A stretch of 64,000 nucleotides of DNA from Bacillales bacterium. Its GTDB lineage: Bacteria; Bacillota; Bacilli; Bacillales; DASSOY01. The stretch spans positions 1 to 64,000 of the forward strand of contig DASSOY010000048.1 of assembly GCA_035700025.1 (NCBI GenBank), read 5' to 3'. Every line of letters begins with the position of its first letter. Positions within the stretch are counted from its first letter, which is position 1. Shown here in pieces: positions 27,409 to 34,309 of this stretch. A program made the translations under genes and the position numbers. The notes below the pieces were generated by a model that was given only the letters and a program-made list of their open reading frames with translations, did not search any database and had not been told where the DNA came from.

Positions 27409-27632
27409 TATAATTCCAATTCCCCGAGTCGAAGAAGTTCCACGACTGCTTGGGAACGCCCTTTGACTCCAAGCTTTTGCATCGTATTGGAGATGTGGTT
27501 GCGTACCGTTTTTTCACTGATGAAAAGTTCTTTGGCGATTTCTTTCGTAGTTTTATCTTGGACGAGTAGTTCGAATACTTCTCTCTCTCTTTTTGTTAGC
27601 AAGGGCTTCGGCCGATAGTGGTTCTCTTTCAA
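27408..27632 (-). CDS. gerE: Spore coat/germination transcriptional regulator GerE
   Basis: Small LuxR-type DNA-binding protein that tunes late mother-cell genes, including coat genes, during sporulation. It has 74 residues, almost entirely the helix-turn-helix: LLTKREREVFELLVQDKTTK, then LFISEKTVRNHISNTMQKLG. It is near identical to B. subtilis GerE as I recall it. Two TTG codons are adjacent; the second (27632) is chosen because it lies 8 nt after AAGGAGG and matches the known length. A sigma-K-like promoter lies upstream. Confidence 0.96.
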   Translation of the reverse strand: MKENHYRPKPLLTKREREVFELLVQDKTTKEIAKELFISEKTVRNHISNTMQKLGVKGRSQAVVELLRLGELEL

Positions 27633-27693
27633 CAATTCCCCCTCCTTGCTCGGACTAAAGAGCTGCCGGTGGAAGGAAGATATTTAGTCAACA

Positions 27694-27702
27694 TATTGTA
27701 TG
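27694..27702 (-). promoter_or_regulatory. Sigma-K-like -10 of gerE
   Basis: CATACAATA on the minus strand fits the sigma-K -10 consensus CATAnnnTA exactly, with an AC-containing -35 region about 14 bp upstream. It lies about 62 bp before the gerE start. gerE belongs to the sigma-K regulon in B. subtilis. Confidence 0.6.
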
Positions 27703-27887
27703 ACCCCTTGCAAGCTGTCGTGACTTTGACGACGCGGAATTGTCAATTTTCCGCACTCGCCGGACCGGCACTCAATTGTACTTGATTTAGTATAGATTTC
27801 CGGAGCGAAAATGTGCCGACGAAACATTTGCTTGAGTTTTTCGAGAAAGAAAGGCACAATAAATAAAAATGAAAAGGAGGGGAACCA

Positions 27888-28322
27888 TTGCTTGATCAAA
27901 CGACGAAAGTCGCGGAGATCGAGAAATCCTTGCGCATGATTGCGGGCATCATCAAGCAAAAAGGACGGGTGATTTTAAAAGAAGTTGACATCACACCGCC
28001 GCAATTTGTCGCCTTGCAATGGCTGCACGAAGAAGGGGATATGACGGTTGGCGTGCTGTCGACGAAAATGTACTTGGCTTGCAGCACGACAACGGACCTC
28101 GTCGACCGCATGGAAAACTCCGGTCTTTGCAAACGGCTAAAAGATCCGAACGACCGCCGAATCGTGCGCATACATTTATTAGATAAAGGGACCGACTTAA
28201 TCCGAAAAGTGATAAGAAAACGACAAAAATACTTAGAAACGGTATTTGCAAATTTCTCGAAGGAAGAAATCGATCAATTGGAACAAAGTTTATTGCGCTT
28301 ATATGAAGAGATGAATGGATAA
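27888..28322 (+). CDS. MarR-family transcriptional regulator (YsmB-like)
   Basis: Winged-helix regulator of 144 residues from TTG 27888, with AAAAGGAGGGG 7 nt upstream. The MarR core spans about residues 35-105: ITPPQFVALQWLHEEGDMTV, LSTKMYLACSTTTDLVDRME and the wing DPNDRRIVRIHLLDKG. Ligand and targets are unknown. It stands between gerE (divergent) and racE (15 bp downstream), the same order as in B. subtilis, so it is probably co-transcribed with racE. Confidence 0.88.
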   Translation: MLDQTTKVAEIEKSLRMIAGIIKQKGRVILKEVDITPPQFVALQWLHEEGDMTVGVLSTKMYLACSTTTDLVDRMENSGLCKRLKDPNDRRIVRIHLLDKGTDLIRKVIRKRQKYLETVFANFSKEEIDQLEQSLLRLYEEMNG

Positions 28323-28336
28323 AATGAGGGGATTCT

Positions 28337-29161
28337 TTGGATAAACCAATCGGTGTCATGGATTCAGGAGTGGGTGGATTGACGGTGGTGCGCGAACTGA
28401 ACCGTCAACTGCCGAAAGAAGAAATTGTTTATTTCGGTGATACGTTAAGATGTCCTTACGGTTCTCGTTCACCGGAGGAAGTAAAAGACTACACATGGGA
28501 AATGACGAAATTCTTGCAAAATCTTCACGTGAAAATGCTCGTGATTGCATGCAATACCGCGACTGCTTTTGTGTTGGAAGAAATCAAAACCGAGCTCGAC
28601 ATTCCGGTGGTCGGTGTCATTCATCCGGGAGCCCGTTCGGCTATAAAAGTGACAAAGAACAACCGAGTCGGCGTCATAGGTACGGAAGGGACGATCAACA
28701 GCGGCGCCTATTTCGATGCTTTGAAGAACATCAATCCGGACATCGTCGTCGAAAGTGTCGCCTGTCCCTTGTTTGTTCCCATGGTTGAAAACGGCTCGTT
28801 GTCCGGACTCGAGACAGAAAAGACCATCCGTTCGTCCCTTTCCGGATTTTCTAATTTCGATATGGATACGTTAATCTTGGGGTGCACTCATTATCCTTTA
28901 TTACGCGAAGCGATTCAACAGGTCGTCGGTCCCGAGGTGCAACTTATTTGTTCCGGCATTGAGACCGCAAGGGAAGTCAGCACCGTTTTGCATCATAGCA
29001 GCCTGTTGTTTACGGGTGAAAGAGAGCCCGCTCATCGGCTCTTTACATCAGGAAGACCGGCATTGTTTGCCCGAATGGCGAAGCAATGGCTTGACGTTCC
29101 TTTTCAAATCGAACCGGCCGTCTTAAGTCAATCGATGGTGACCCACGTACACGGCGACTAG
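28337..29161 (+). CDS. racE: Glutamate racemase
   Basis: Makes D-glutamate for peptidoglycan. It has 274 residues from TTG 28337 behind TGAGGGGA. The substrate motif IGVMDSGVGGLTVVREL is at the N-terminus. The two catalytic cysteines lie in VIACNTATAFVLEE (about residue 74) and LILGCTHYPLL (about residue 185). A conserved VYFGDTLRCPYGSRS segment follows the first strand. A terminator begins immediately at the stop codon. Confidence 0.96.
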   Translation: MDKPIGVMDSGVGGLTVVRELNRQLPKEEIVYFGDTLRCPYGSRSPEEVKDYTWEMTKFLQNLHVKMLVIACNTATAFVLEEIKTELDIPVVGVIHPGARSAIKVTKNNRVGVIGTEGTINSGAYFDALKNINPDIVVESVACPLFVPMVENGSLSGLETEKTIRSSLSGFSNFDMDTLILGCTHYPLLREAIQQVVGPEVQLICSGIETAREVSTVLHHSSLLFTGEREPAHRLFTSGRPALFARMAKQWLDVPFQIEPAVLSQSMVTHVHGD

Positions 29162-29193
29162 AACAACCTGCAGTTTTGGTTGTTCTTTTTTTA
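29161..29193 (+). terminator. Terminator of racE
   Basis: Stem GAACAACC (29161-29168) / GGTTGTTC (29178-29185), followed by T7. The stem starts at the last base of the racE stop codon. Confidence 0.92.
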
Positions 29194-29276
29194 TCAGATG
29201 AATTTCTCTCTCCCTGGTCTAATCGGATGCGGGGCTCGTATAAATAATAGTACATACTTGCAGGGAGGGAGCGACA

Positions 29277-30368
29277 GTGAGCATGAACTGGAAAACATCC
29301 GGAGCGGCGTTGATCATAGGAGTTCCGCTGATTTTGTCGGGTTGCGGGTTCGGGGGCACGTCTCAAACGGGGCAATCGAACGATGGGGGGCAGGACGTCA
29401 ACTATGTAAGTCCCGGCGAGTCGCTGAAAATGGAAGGCGATGATGCTGAAGATCATCAAACTACGAACGAAACGAAACAACAGAAAACCGCAACCGCAAA
29501 ACGGACGTTGTTTCTTCTAGATTCACATGGATTGGTCGTACCGCAAACGATCGCGTTGCCAATACCTGAAGGAAAGGAAGTGTTAACACAAGCTTTGCAA
29601 GGCCTTGTCAAAGGCGGACCGCTCGCCGGTCAATTGCCGAAAGGGTTCCATGCGTTGCTGCCGGAAGGGACGCAAATCAAAGGTGTAAGCTTAAAGGACG
29701 GTACGGCGACGATCAATTTTTCCGAGTCGTTTGCCAACTATGAACCGAAAATGGAAAAAGAAATTTTGCAGGCGGTCACATGGACGGCGACGCAATTCGA
29801 TAATGTCAAAAGGGTAAAACTACAGATCGAAGGGGTCGAACAGTCGGCGATGCCGGTCAATAACACGCCTATCGGAGAGAACGGAGTCAGCCGCGCAGAC
29901 GGCATCAACGAACAAATCGGGGAAGTCGGGGATGTCATCGGCACGAGTGCGGCGACGGTTTATTTTCCTGCACAGGCAGGAAATGATTATTATTACGTGC
30001 CAGTCACGACAAGAGTGCATGCGGAAAACGGGAAAATTGCAGCGGTGATTGAGCGGCTCATGAAAGGGGCTCCGGAAGCAAACGGTTTGTTGGATGTTTT
30101 CGGCAGCGGCGTCAAGTTGAAAGGGAAACCTGCCGTCGAAGATGGAATTGTGACTTTAAATTTCAATGAGGCGATTTATTCGAGCAAGGAATCGCGTGCG
30201 ATTTCCGAAGAAGCATTAAATGCGCTCGTCTTATCGTTGACTTCTCAGGAAGGCATTAAGAAAGTCGCCATTATGGTAAATGGAAAGGAATCCTTGAAGA
30301 GTCCGAAGGGCGAAATCCTTTCCGAACCGGTGTCGAGGCCGGCGAATGTCAATACGGTCGGCTTATAG
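29277..30368 (+). CDS. gerM: Germination/sporulation lipoprotein GerM
   Basis: Exported protein of 363 residues needed for sporulation and germination in B. subtilis. The lipoprotein signal peptide (about residues 1-22) ends in the lipobox LILSGCG. After a low-complexity polar linker (GGTSQTGQSNDGGQ) there are two GerMN domains (about 75-200 and 225-350). They share the same pattern: PIPEGKEVLTQALQGLVKGG and INFSESFAN in the first, VTTRVHAENGKIAAVIERLM and LNFNEAIYSS in the second. The start is GTG 29277, with ATG 29283 as an alternative, behind AGGGAGGG. It has its own terminator. Confidence 0.92.
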   Translation: MSMNWKTSGAALIIGVPLILSGCGFGGTSQTGQSNDGGQDVNYVSPGESLKMEGDDAEDHQTTNETKQQKTATAKRTLFLLDSHGLVVPQTIALPIPEGKEVLTQALQGLVKGGPLAGQLPKGFHALLPEGTQIKGVSLKDGTATINFSESFANYEPKMEKEILQAVTWTATQFDNVKRVKLQIEGVEQSAMPVNNTPIGENGVSRADGINEQIGEVGDVIGTSAATVYFPAQAGNDYYYVPVTTRVHAENGKIAAVIERLMKGAPEANGLLDVFGSGVKLKGKPAVEDGIVTLNFNEAIYSSKESRAISEEALNALVLSLTSQEGIKKVAIMVNGKESLKSPKGEILSEPVSRPANVNTVGL

Positions 30369-30403
30369 GAGGAATAGTCTCAGCAAATTATGTTAGTATA
30401 GGA

Positions 30404-30435
30404 AGAGGCGGCTTTTGACCTGCCGTCTCTTTTTT
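30404..30435 (+). terminator. Terminator of gerM
   Basis: Stem AGAGGCGGC/GCCGTCTCT (one G-T pair) followed by T6. Confidence 0.85.
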
Positions 30436-30470
30436 CATAAATTTTCACACGATCAAGGGGGAACAAGGGA

Positions 30471-31220
30471 ATGAGAAAAGATGGTCGAGAGAATGATCAA
30501 CTGCGGTCGATACATATTGAAACGGAATTCGTGAAACATCCGGAAGGTTCCGTGTTAATCACCGTTGGCGATACGAAGGTCATTTGTTCGGCGACGATCG
30601 AAGACCGTGTTCCGCCGTTTATGCGTAACAAAGGGAAAGGTTGGATTACGGCGGAATATTCCATGCTCCCGCGGGCAACGGAACAAAGGAACATTCGCGA
30701 ATCGAGCAAAGGGAAAGTGTCCGGACGGACGATGGAAATCCAAAGGTTGATCGGTCGCGCACTCCGTTCCGTGATCCGTCTCGACGAGATCGGCGAACGC
30801 ACGATTTGGGTGGATTGCGACGTGATTCAAGCAGATGGCGGGACGAGAACCGCTTCGATTACCGGAGCATTTGTCGCTGTCGTCTTGGCCTTCAAAAAAG
30901 CCTTGGAGAGAAAAATGATTCAAAAGATGCCGGTCAAAGATTTCCTGGCAGCAACTTCGGTTGGCATCGATACGGAAAACGGGGCGATGCTTGATCTTTG
31001 TTATGAAGAAGATTCGACGGCTGAGGTTGATATGAACGTAGTCATGACCGGAAGCGGACAATTCGTGGAATTGCAAGGAACGGGTGAAGAATCTACATTT
31101 TCTCCCGACGAACTGCAAGCGCTTCTTGGTCTTGCGGAAAAAGGAATCCAAGAACTCGTGCGTTACCAGCAGCAAATTTTGGGAGACATTACGAAAGACG
31201 TGATGCAACGCCAATCGTAA
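30471..31220 (+). CDS. rph: Ribonuclease PH
   Basis: Phosphorolytic 3'-5' exoribonuclease that trims tRNA 3' ends. It has 249 residues. The first PH domain carries the conserved [20 protein letters not shown] and [37 protein letters not shown] holds the phosphate/active site; [20 protein letters not shown] is in the second half. The start ATG 30471 follows CAAGGGGGAACAAGGG. It is followed by the ITPase gene, as in B. subtilis. Confidence 0.97.
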   Translation: MRKDGRENDQLRSIHIETEFVKHPEGSVLITVGDTKVICSATIEDRVPPFMRNKGKGWITAEYSMLPRATEQRNIRESSKGKVSGRTMEIQRLIGRALRSVIRLDEIGERTIWVDCDVIQADGGTRTASITGAFVAVVLAFKKALERKMIQKMPVKDFLAATSVGIDTENGAMLDLCYEEDSTAEVDMNVVMTGSGQFVELQGTGEESTFSPDELQALLGLAEKGIQELVRYQQQILGDITKDVMQRQS

Positions 31221-31251
31221 AAAATTTGCTGGACAAGGGATGAGTATAAAC

Positions 31252-31851
31252 ATGAAACAAGTACTTGTGGCGACAAAAAACGCGGGAAAAGTGAAGGAGT
31301 TTCAACAGCTCTTTCAAAGCTTAGGCGTGAAAGTACGTTCTTTGCTTGATGATCATGACGCGGCAGACGTTGAAGAAACGGGGACCACATTTGCAGAAAA
31401 CGCGATTTTGAAGGCGGAAACGATTAGCCGGAAAATGAGCGTCCCCGTCATTGCTGATGACTCGGGTCTCGTGATCGATGCCCTGAACGGCCGGCCAGGT
31501 GTTTATTCGGCTCGTTATGCAGGCAAGGAGAAAAATGATCGCGCCAATATCGATAAAGTGATGGCCGAGCTTGACGGAGTTCCGTTGGAAAAACGCACAG
31601 CGCGATTTGTTTGCGTGCTGGCGCTGGCCATTCCCGGCGAACGAACGAAAACGTACCACGGTACGTGTGAAGGATTGATTTCTTTAACGCGATCAGGACA
31701 GAACGGCTTCGGTTACGATCCGATTTTTTACGTACCGTCGAAAGGGAAAACGATGGCGGAAATGTCGAAAAAAGAAAAAAACGCAATCAGCCATAGAAGC
31801 GAAGCACTCAATCAACTCCTGGAACATTGGCGGGACTCGGCGATCTTGTGA
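31252..31851 (+). CDS. XTP/dITP diphosphatase (RdgB/HAM1 family, YsnA)
   Basis: House-cleaning enzyme that hydrolyses XTP, ITP and dITP to monophosphates so that deaminated purines do not enter nucleic acids. It has 199 residues from ATG 31252, with AAGGGATGAG upstream. Conserved blocks are [13 protein letters not shown] (about 5-17), [44 protein letters not shown] and the C-terminal [14 protein letters not shown]. In B. subtilis the phosphodiesterase ysnB follows; here an RNA cluster does. Confidence 0.95.
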   Translation: MKQVLVATKNAGKVKEFQQLFQSLGVKVRSLLDDHDAADVEETGTTFAENAILKAETISRKMSVPVIADDSGLVIDALNGRPGVYSARYAGKEKNDRANIDKVMAELDGVPLEKRTARFVCVLALAIPGERTKTYHGTCEGLISLTRSGQNGFGYDPIFYVPSKGKTMAEMSKKEKNAISHRSEALNQLLEHWRDSAIL

Positions 31852-31877
31852 CGGTCCCGCCCGATTCCTTAACGCAG

Positions 31878-31906
31878 TTGACTTTTTCAGCGGAATGAGG
31901 TATATT
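31878..31906 (+). promoter_or_regulatory. Promoter of the tRNA cluster
   Basis: -35 TTGACT (31878-31883), 17-bp spacer, -10 TATATT (31901-31906), about 24 bp before tRNA-Gly. Confidence 0.8.
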
Positions 31907-31929
31907 AATAAGCGTCGCGGAAAAAAATT

Positions 31930-32003
31930 GCGGGTGTAGTTTAGTGGTAAAACAAGAGCCTTCCAAGCTCTGGTCGTGGGTTCGATTCCCATCACCCGCT
32001 CCA
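31930..32003 (+). tRNA. tRNA-Gly (anticodon TCC)
   Basis: The cloverleaf is complete: acceptor GCGGGTG/CACCCGC, anticodon stem AGAGC/GCTCT with loop CTTCCAA (anticodon TCC, reads GGA), T-loop TTCGATT and an encoded CCA end. Length 74 nt including CCA. Confidence 0.96.
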
Positions 32004-32053
32004 TTATTTTTTTTTTGTAAAGATGTCAGTTGAGGAGTCAATCGTATTTTCAT

Positions 32054-32107
32054 GTCCCAGCAGCTCAGCTGGATAGAGCACGTGGTTCAGCTTCATCCGA
32101 ACACACG
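32054..32107 (+). pseudogene. Truncated tRNA-Arg 5' half (pseudo-tRNA) with hairpin
   Basis: 32054-32080 repeats the first 27 nt of the tRNA-Arg at 32201 with one difference (acceptor strand, D-arm). After that the sequence diverges: instead of an anticodon arm there is a hairpin CGTGGTTC/GAAC-A-CACG (8 bp with one bulged A, loop AGCTTCATCC). No T-arm or acceptor 3' strand is found in the next 90 nt. I call it a broken copy; a role as a structured RNA cannot be excluded. Confidence 0.65.
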
Positions 32108-32200
32108 ACAAGCGTACCGATGGAGACACAGCATTGAATTGCCTGCCGAGATCGGGACGACGGAGGAATCGATCCAGCGTTAAATCAATATTTTTTTTAT

Positions 32201-32589
32201 GTCCCAGTAGCTCAGCTGGATAGAGCAACGGCCTTCAATTAGGAGCCTTTACAGGGAAACGAAAACCTGTAAAGTGGACGACACTGTATCGGTGGAACCT
32301 TAACAGACTTAAGCTGATGGCAACACCGAGGAAACTTGCGATCTTCTTCGTCGTAAGGAGAAGATTTAGGGGGTTTGAAGGCTCATCTTGAGGGTAAAAG
32401 CCCCGAAGAAGAATCAGATGCACTTGTTGTTACGTTTTGCATTTGATTATCGTGAGGTTCCGTAGAGACTATACGTGTCGCACCTGAAATGGTGAAGATA
32501 TAGTCCAGACCACAAACAACACGGTTGGTGGCGAAAGTCATAGTGGTAAGCTAAGCCGTCGGTCGGGAGTTCGAATCTCTCCTGGGACG
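32201..32589 (+). tRNA. tRNA-Arg (anticodon TCT) interrupted by a group I intron
   Basis: Exon 1 is 32201-32235 and exon 2 is 32551-32589, joining to a 74-nt tRNA. Acceptor GTCCCAG/CTGGGAC, discriminator G, D-arm GCTC...GAGC, anticodon stem ACGGC/GCCGT with loop CTTCTAA (anticodon TCT, reads AGA), T-arm GGGAG-TTCGAAT-CTCTC. No CCA is encoded. Without removal of the 315-nt insert no anticodon arm can form. The insert lies between anticodon bases 34 and 35. Confidence 0.9.
32236..32550 (+). ncRNA. Group I self-splicing intron in tRNA-Arg(UCU)
   Basis: The 315-nt intron has no open reading frame for an endonuclease. Exon 1 ends in T and the intron ends in G, as group I chemistry needs. P1: the exon end CCTT pairs with the guide GGAG (T at the splice site opposite G). 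P2: CTTTACAGG/CCTGTAAAG, a perfect 9 bp. P3: CGACAC (32279-32284) / GTGTCG (32475-32480). P7: GACTATA (32467-32473) / TATAGTC (32499-32505). P8: CACC/GGTG. P9: CCACAAAC/GTTGGTGG with one mismatch. The R element CGTAGAGACTATACG and the S element AAGATATAGTCC match the group I core. P4-P6 I could not settle; the subgroup is open. Confidence 0.92.
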
Positions 32590-32638
32590 TCATAGGAAAA
32601 CAGCCCAAATCTTGATTCAACAAGGTTTAGGCAGATAA

Positions 32639-32682
32639 GGGATGCTGACACAGATTAAAATACTGTGGGAGCATCCCTTTTT
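32639..32682 (+). terminator. Terminator of the tRNA cluster
   Basis: Stem GGGATGCT/AGCATCCC with inner stem CACAG/CTGTG, then T5. A weaker hairpin AAATCTTG/CAAGGTTT at 32607-32628 precedes it. Confidence 0.88.
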
Positions 32683-32746
32683 CGGCATTAGAATGAATGT
32701 ATGGGTTTTAGTCGGTTTTTACCCCGTTGGGGAGTGGAAAGGATCG

Positions 32747-32776
32747 CCTTCTCGTGCTAACGCGAGAAGGTTTTTT
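32747..32776 (+). terminator. Orphan terminator between the tRNA cluster and ilvE
   Basis: Stem CCTTCTCG/CGAGAAGG with an 8-nt loop, then T6. No gene ends here. The 64 nt between the two terminators also contain a small hairpin CCCC-gttg-GGGG, so an unannotated short RNA is possible. Otherwise the 32683-33024 stretch holds only the cre-like site and promoter listed next. Confidence 0.8.
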
Positions 32777-32837
32777 GCATGGAAATCGATGCTATTCCTA
32801 TCGTTCCGAGGGGAAATGGACGTTATCGGCTTCAGAA

Positions 32838-32851
32838 TGAAAGCGCTTAAT
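32838..32851 (+). promoter_or_regulatory. cre-like site (CcpA) upstream of ilvE
   Basis: TGAAAGCGCTTAAT matches the cre pattern around the palindromic AAGCGCTT core, though the 3' CA is missing. It is centred about 140 bp before the inferred transcription start. In B. subtilis CcpA activates the ilv-leu operon from an upstream cre. Confidence 0.5.
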
Positions 32852-32951
32852 AAATATTTACAAATTCGGGGGGTTCTTGCCGGAATACGATTGTAAGCGG
32901 ATTCAATAAAATCCAATAATCTAAACAGTCAAACATTTTTTAAAATAAGGG

Positions 32952-32980
32952 TTGATTCTTGCCGAAAAGGCGAGTATGAT
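32952..32980 (+). promoter_or_regulatory. Promoter of ilvE
   Basis: -35 TTGATT (32952-32957), 17-bp spacer, -10 TATGAT (32975-32980). Confidence 0.75.
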
Positions 32981-33024
32981 AATCCACAATATCAATTATT
33001 TTCACGGCGAAAGGAGTGAAGGCG

Positions 33025-33924
33025 ATGAGCGAACAATGGATTTTTTTGGACGGGGAATTTGTCCGTAAAGCAGATGCGAAAGTTTCTGTTTATGATCACG
33101 GCTTTTTATATGGAGACGGGGTGTTTGAAGGCATTCGCGTGTACGGCGGAAACATCTTTCGTTTGAAGCAGCATCTAAAGCGGCTTTACAATTCCGCAAA
33201 GGCGATCATGCTGCAAATTCCGTATACAGTTGAGGAATTGACCGATATTATTGCGAAAACCGTTCAAAAAAACGAGTTTGCCGATGCATATATTCGGCTC
33301 GTCGTCTCTCGCGGCGTTGGCGACCTCGGTCTTGATCCATACAAATGCAAGAAACCGAGCGTCATCGTTATTGTCGAACAGCTTGCCATCTATCCGAAAC
33401 AGTTGTATCAATCAGGCTTAGAGATCGTTTCGGTCGGCAGCCGCCGGAATGCACCGGACGTTTTAAGTCCTAAATTGAAATCATTGAACTATTTAAACAA
33501 CATTTTGGTAAAAATTGAAGCGCATCTCGCCGGAGTTAGTGAAGCATTGATGATGAACAATCAAGGTTACGTTGCCGAGTGCTCCGCCGATAATATCTTC
33601 ATCGTGAAGGATGAAAAAATATTAACGCCTCCGGGGTACATCGGCGCATTGGAAGGCATCACGAGAGAAGCGATTATCGAAATCGCCGGCGATCTCGGAT
33701 ACGAAGTGAAAGAGGAGCCGTTCACGAGACATGACGTGTACGTCGCTGACGAAGTCTTTTTGACCGGAACGGCTGCCGAAGTGATTGCGGTCGTGAAAGT
33801 CGACGGACGGCAAATCGGGGACGGGACGCCGGGGGAAACAACGCAGACGTTGCTCGAAGCGTTCCGCCGACAAGTAAGAATCGACGGATTGAAGGTATTG
33901 ACGGAACAAGAACAAGTCAGTTGA
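33025..33924 (+). CDS. ilvE: Branched-chain amino-acid aminotransferase (class IV PLP)
   Basis: Interconverts Leu, Ile and Val with their 2-keto acids, using PLP. It has 299 residues from ATG 33025, 8 nt after AAGGAG. Fold type IV features: VYDHGFLYGDGVFEGIRVYG (about 22-41), LSPKLKSLNYLNNILVKIEA with the PLP lysine, AECSADNIFIVKDE and EVFLTGTAAEVIAVVKVDGR. The size of about 300 fits the E. coli-like IlvE rather than the longer (about 360) YbgE/YwaA enzymes I recall from B. subtilis. It lies just upstream of the T-box and ilvBNC-leuABCD, so the whole pathway is together. Confidence 0.94.
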   Translation: MSEQWIFLDGEFVRKADAKVSVYDHGFLYGDGVFEGIRVYGGNIFRLKQHLKRLYNSAKAIMLQIPYTVEELTDIIAKTVQKNEFADAYIRLVVSRGVGDLGLDPYKCKKPSVIVIVEQLAIYPKQLYQSGLEIVSVGSRRNAPDVLSPKLKSLNYLNNILVKIEAHLAGVSEALMMNNQGYVAECSADNIFIVKDEKILTPPGYIGALEGITREAIIEIAGDLGYEVKEEPFTRHDVYVADEVFLTGTAAEVIAVVKVDGRQIGDGTPGETTQTLLEAFRRQVRIDGLKVLTEQEQVS

Positions 33925-33944
33925 TTCTCTGTAAATAAATAATC

Positions 33945-34250
33945 TTAGAAAACGATGACGGGGCAAAAGCAGCAGAAGCGAGTATCTTCAGAGAGCCGGC
34001 GGGTGCTGGAAGCCGGTGGTACTGTCTGTTCGCGACATCCCCCCTGAGTGTTTCCCTGAAAAATGAAGGCGTGACTAGGGGAAGCCGAGTGTTTGTTCAA
34101 TCGTTCGAACACTTGTTATAAAAACGAAACGGCAAAAATGTCGTTTCCGAGGCGCCATTTGCAAGAATGGTGCAAATAAGGGTGGTACCGTGAAATTGGA
34201 CCTTTCACCCCTTAAGACGGGAGTCTTATGCGGGTGGAAGGTTTTTTTGT
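33945..34250 (+). promoter_or_regulatory. T-box leader of ilvBNC-leuABCD
   Basis: The T-box AAGGGTGGTACCG is at 34178-34190, followed by a terminator CCTTTCACCC/GGGTGGAAGG (34201-34241) with inner stem AAGAC/GTCTT and T7. Stem I begins around GAGTATC (AGTA 33981-33984), with an apical part GAGAGCCGGC...GCCGGT. The specifier is not certain: ATC (Ile) at 34037-34039 sits in a likely place, whereas the B. subtilis ilv-leu T-box reads Leu. The leader lies between ilvE and ilvB, so it affects only genes after ilvE. Confidence 0.9.
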
Positions 34251-34309
34251 TGAGAGAGACAGAGGAAGACCCACATCAATTCTAGGATAGGGAGTAAGGA
34301 GGTTCCAAC

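Noticed and set aside
32054-32200. A second functional intron-containing tRNA
   Set aside because: No 3' half, T-arm or acceptor partner is present, and no R/S group I core elements are found in this stretch.
32642-32896. Open frame of 84 codons after the tRNA cluster
   Set aside because: Begins inside a terminator stem, crosses a second terminator, and has no ribosome site.
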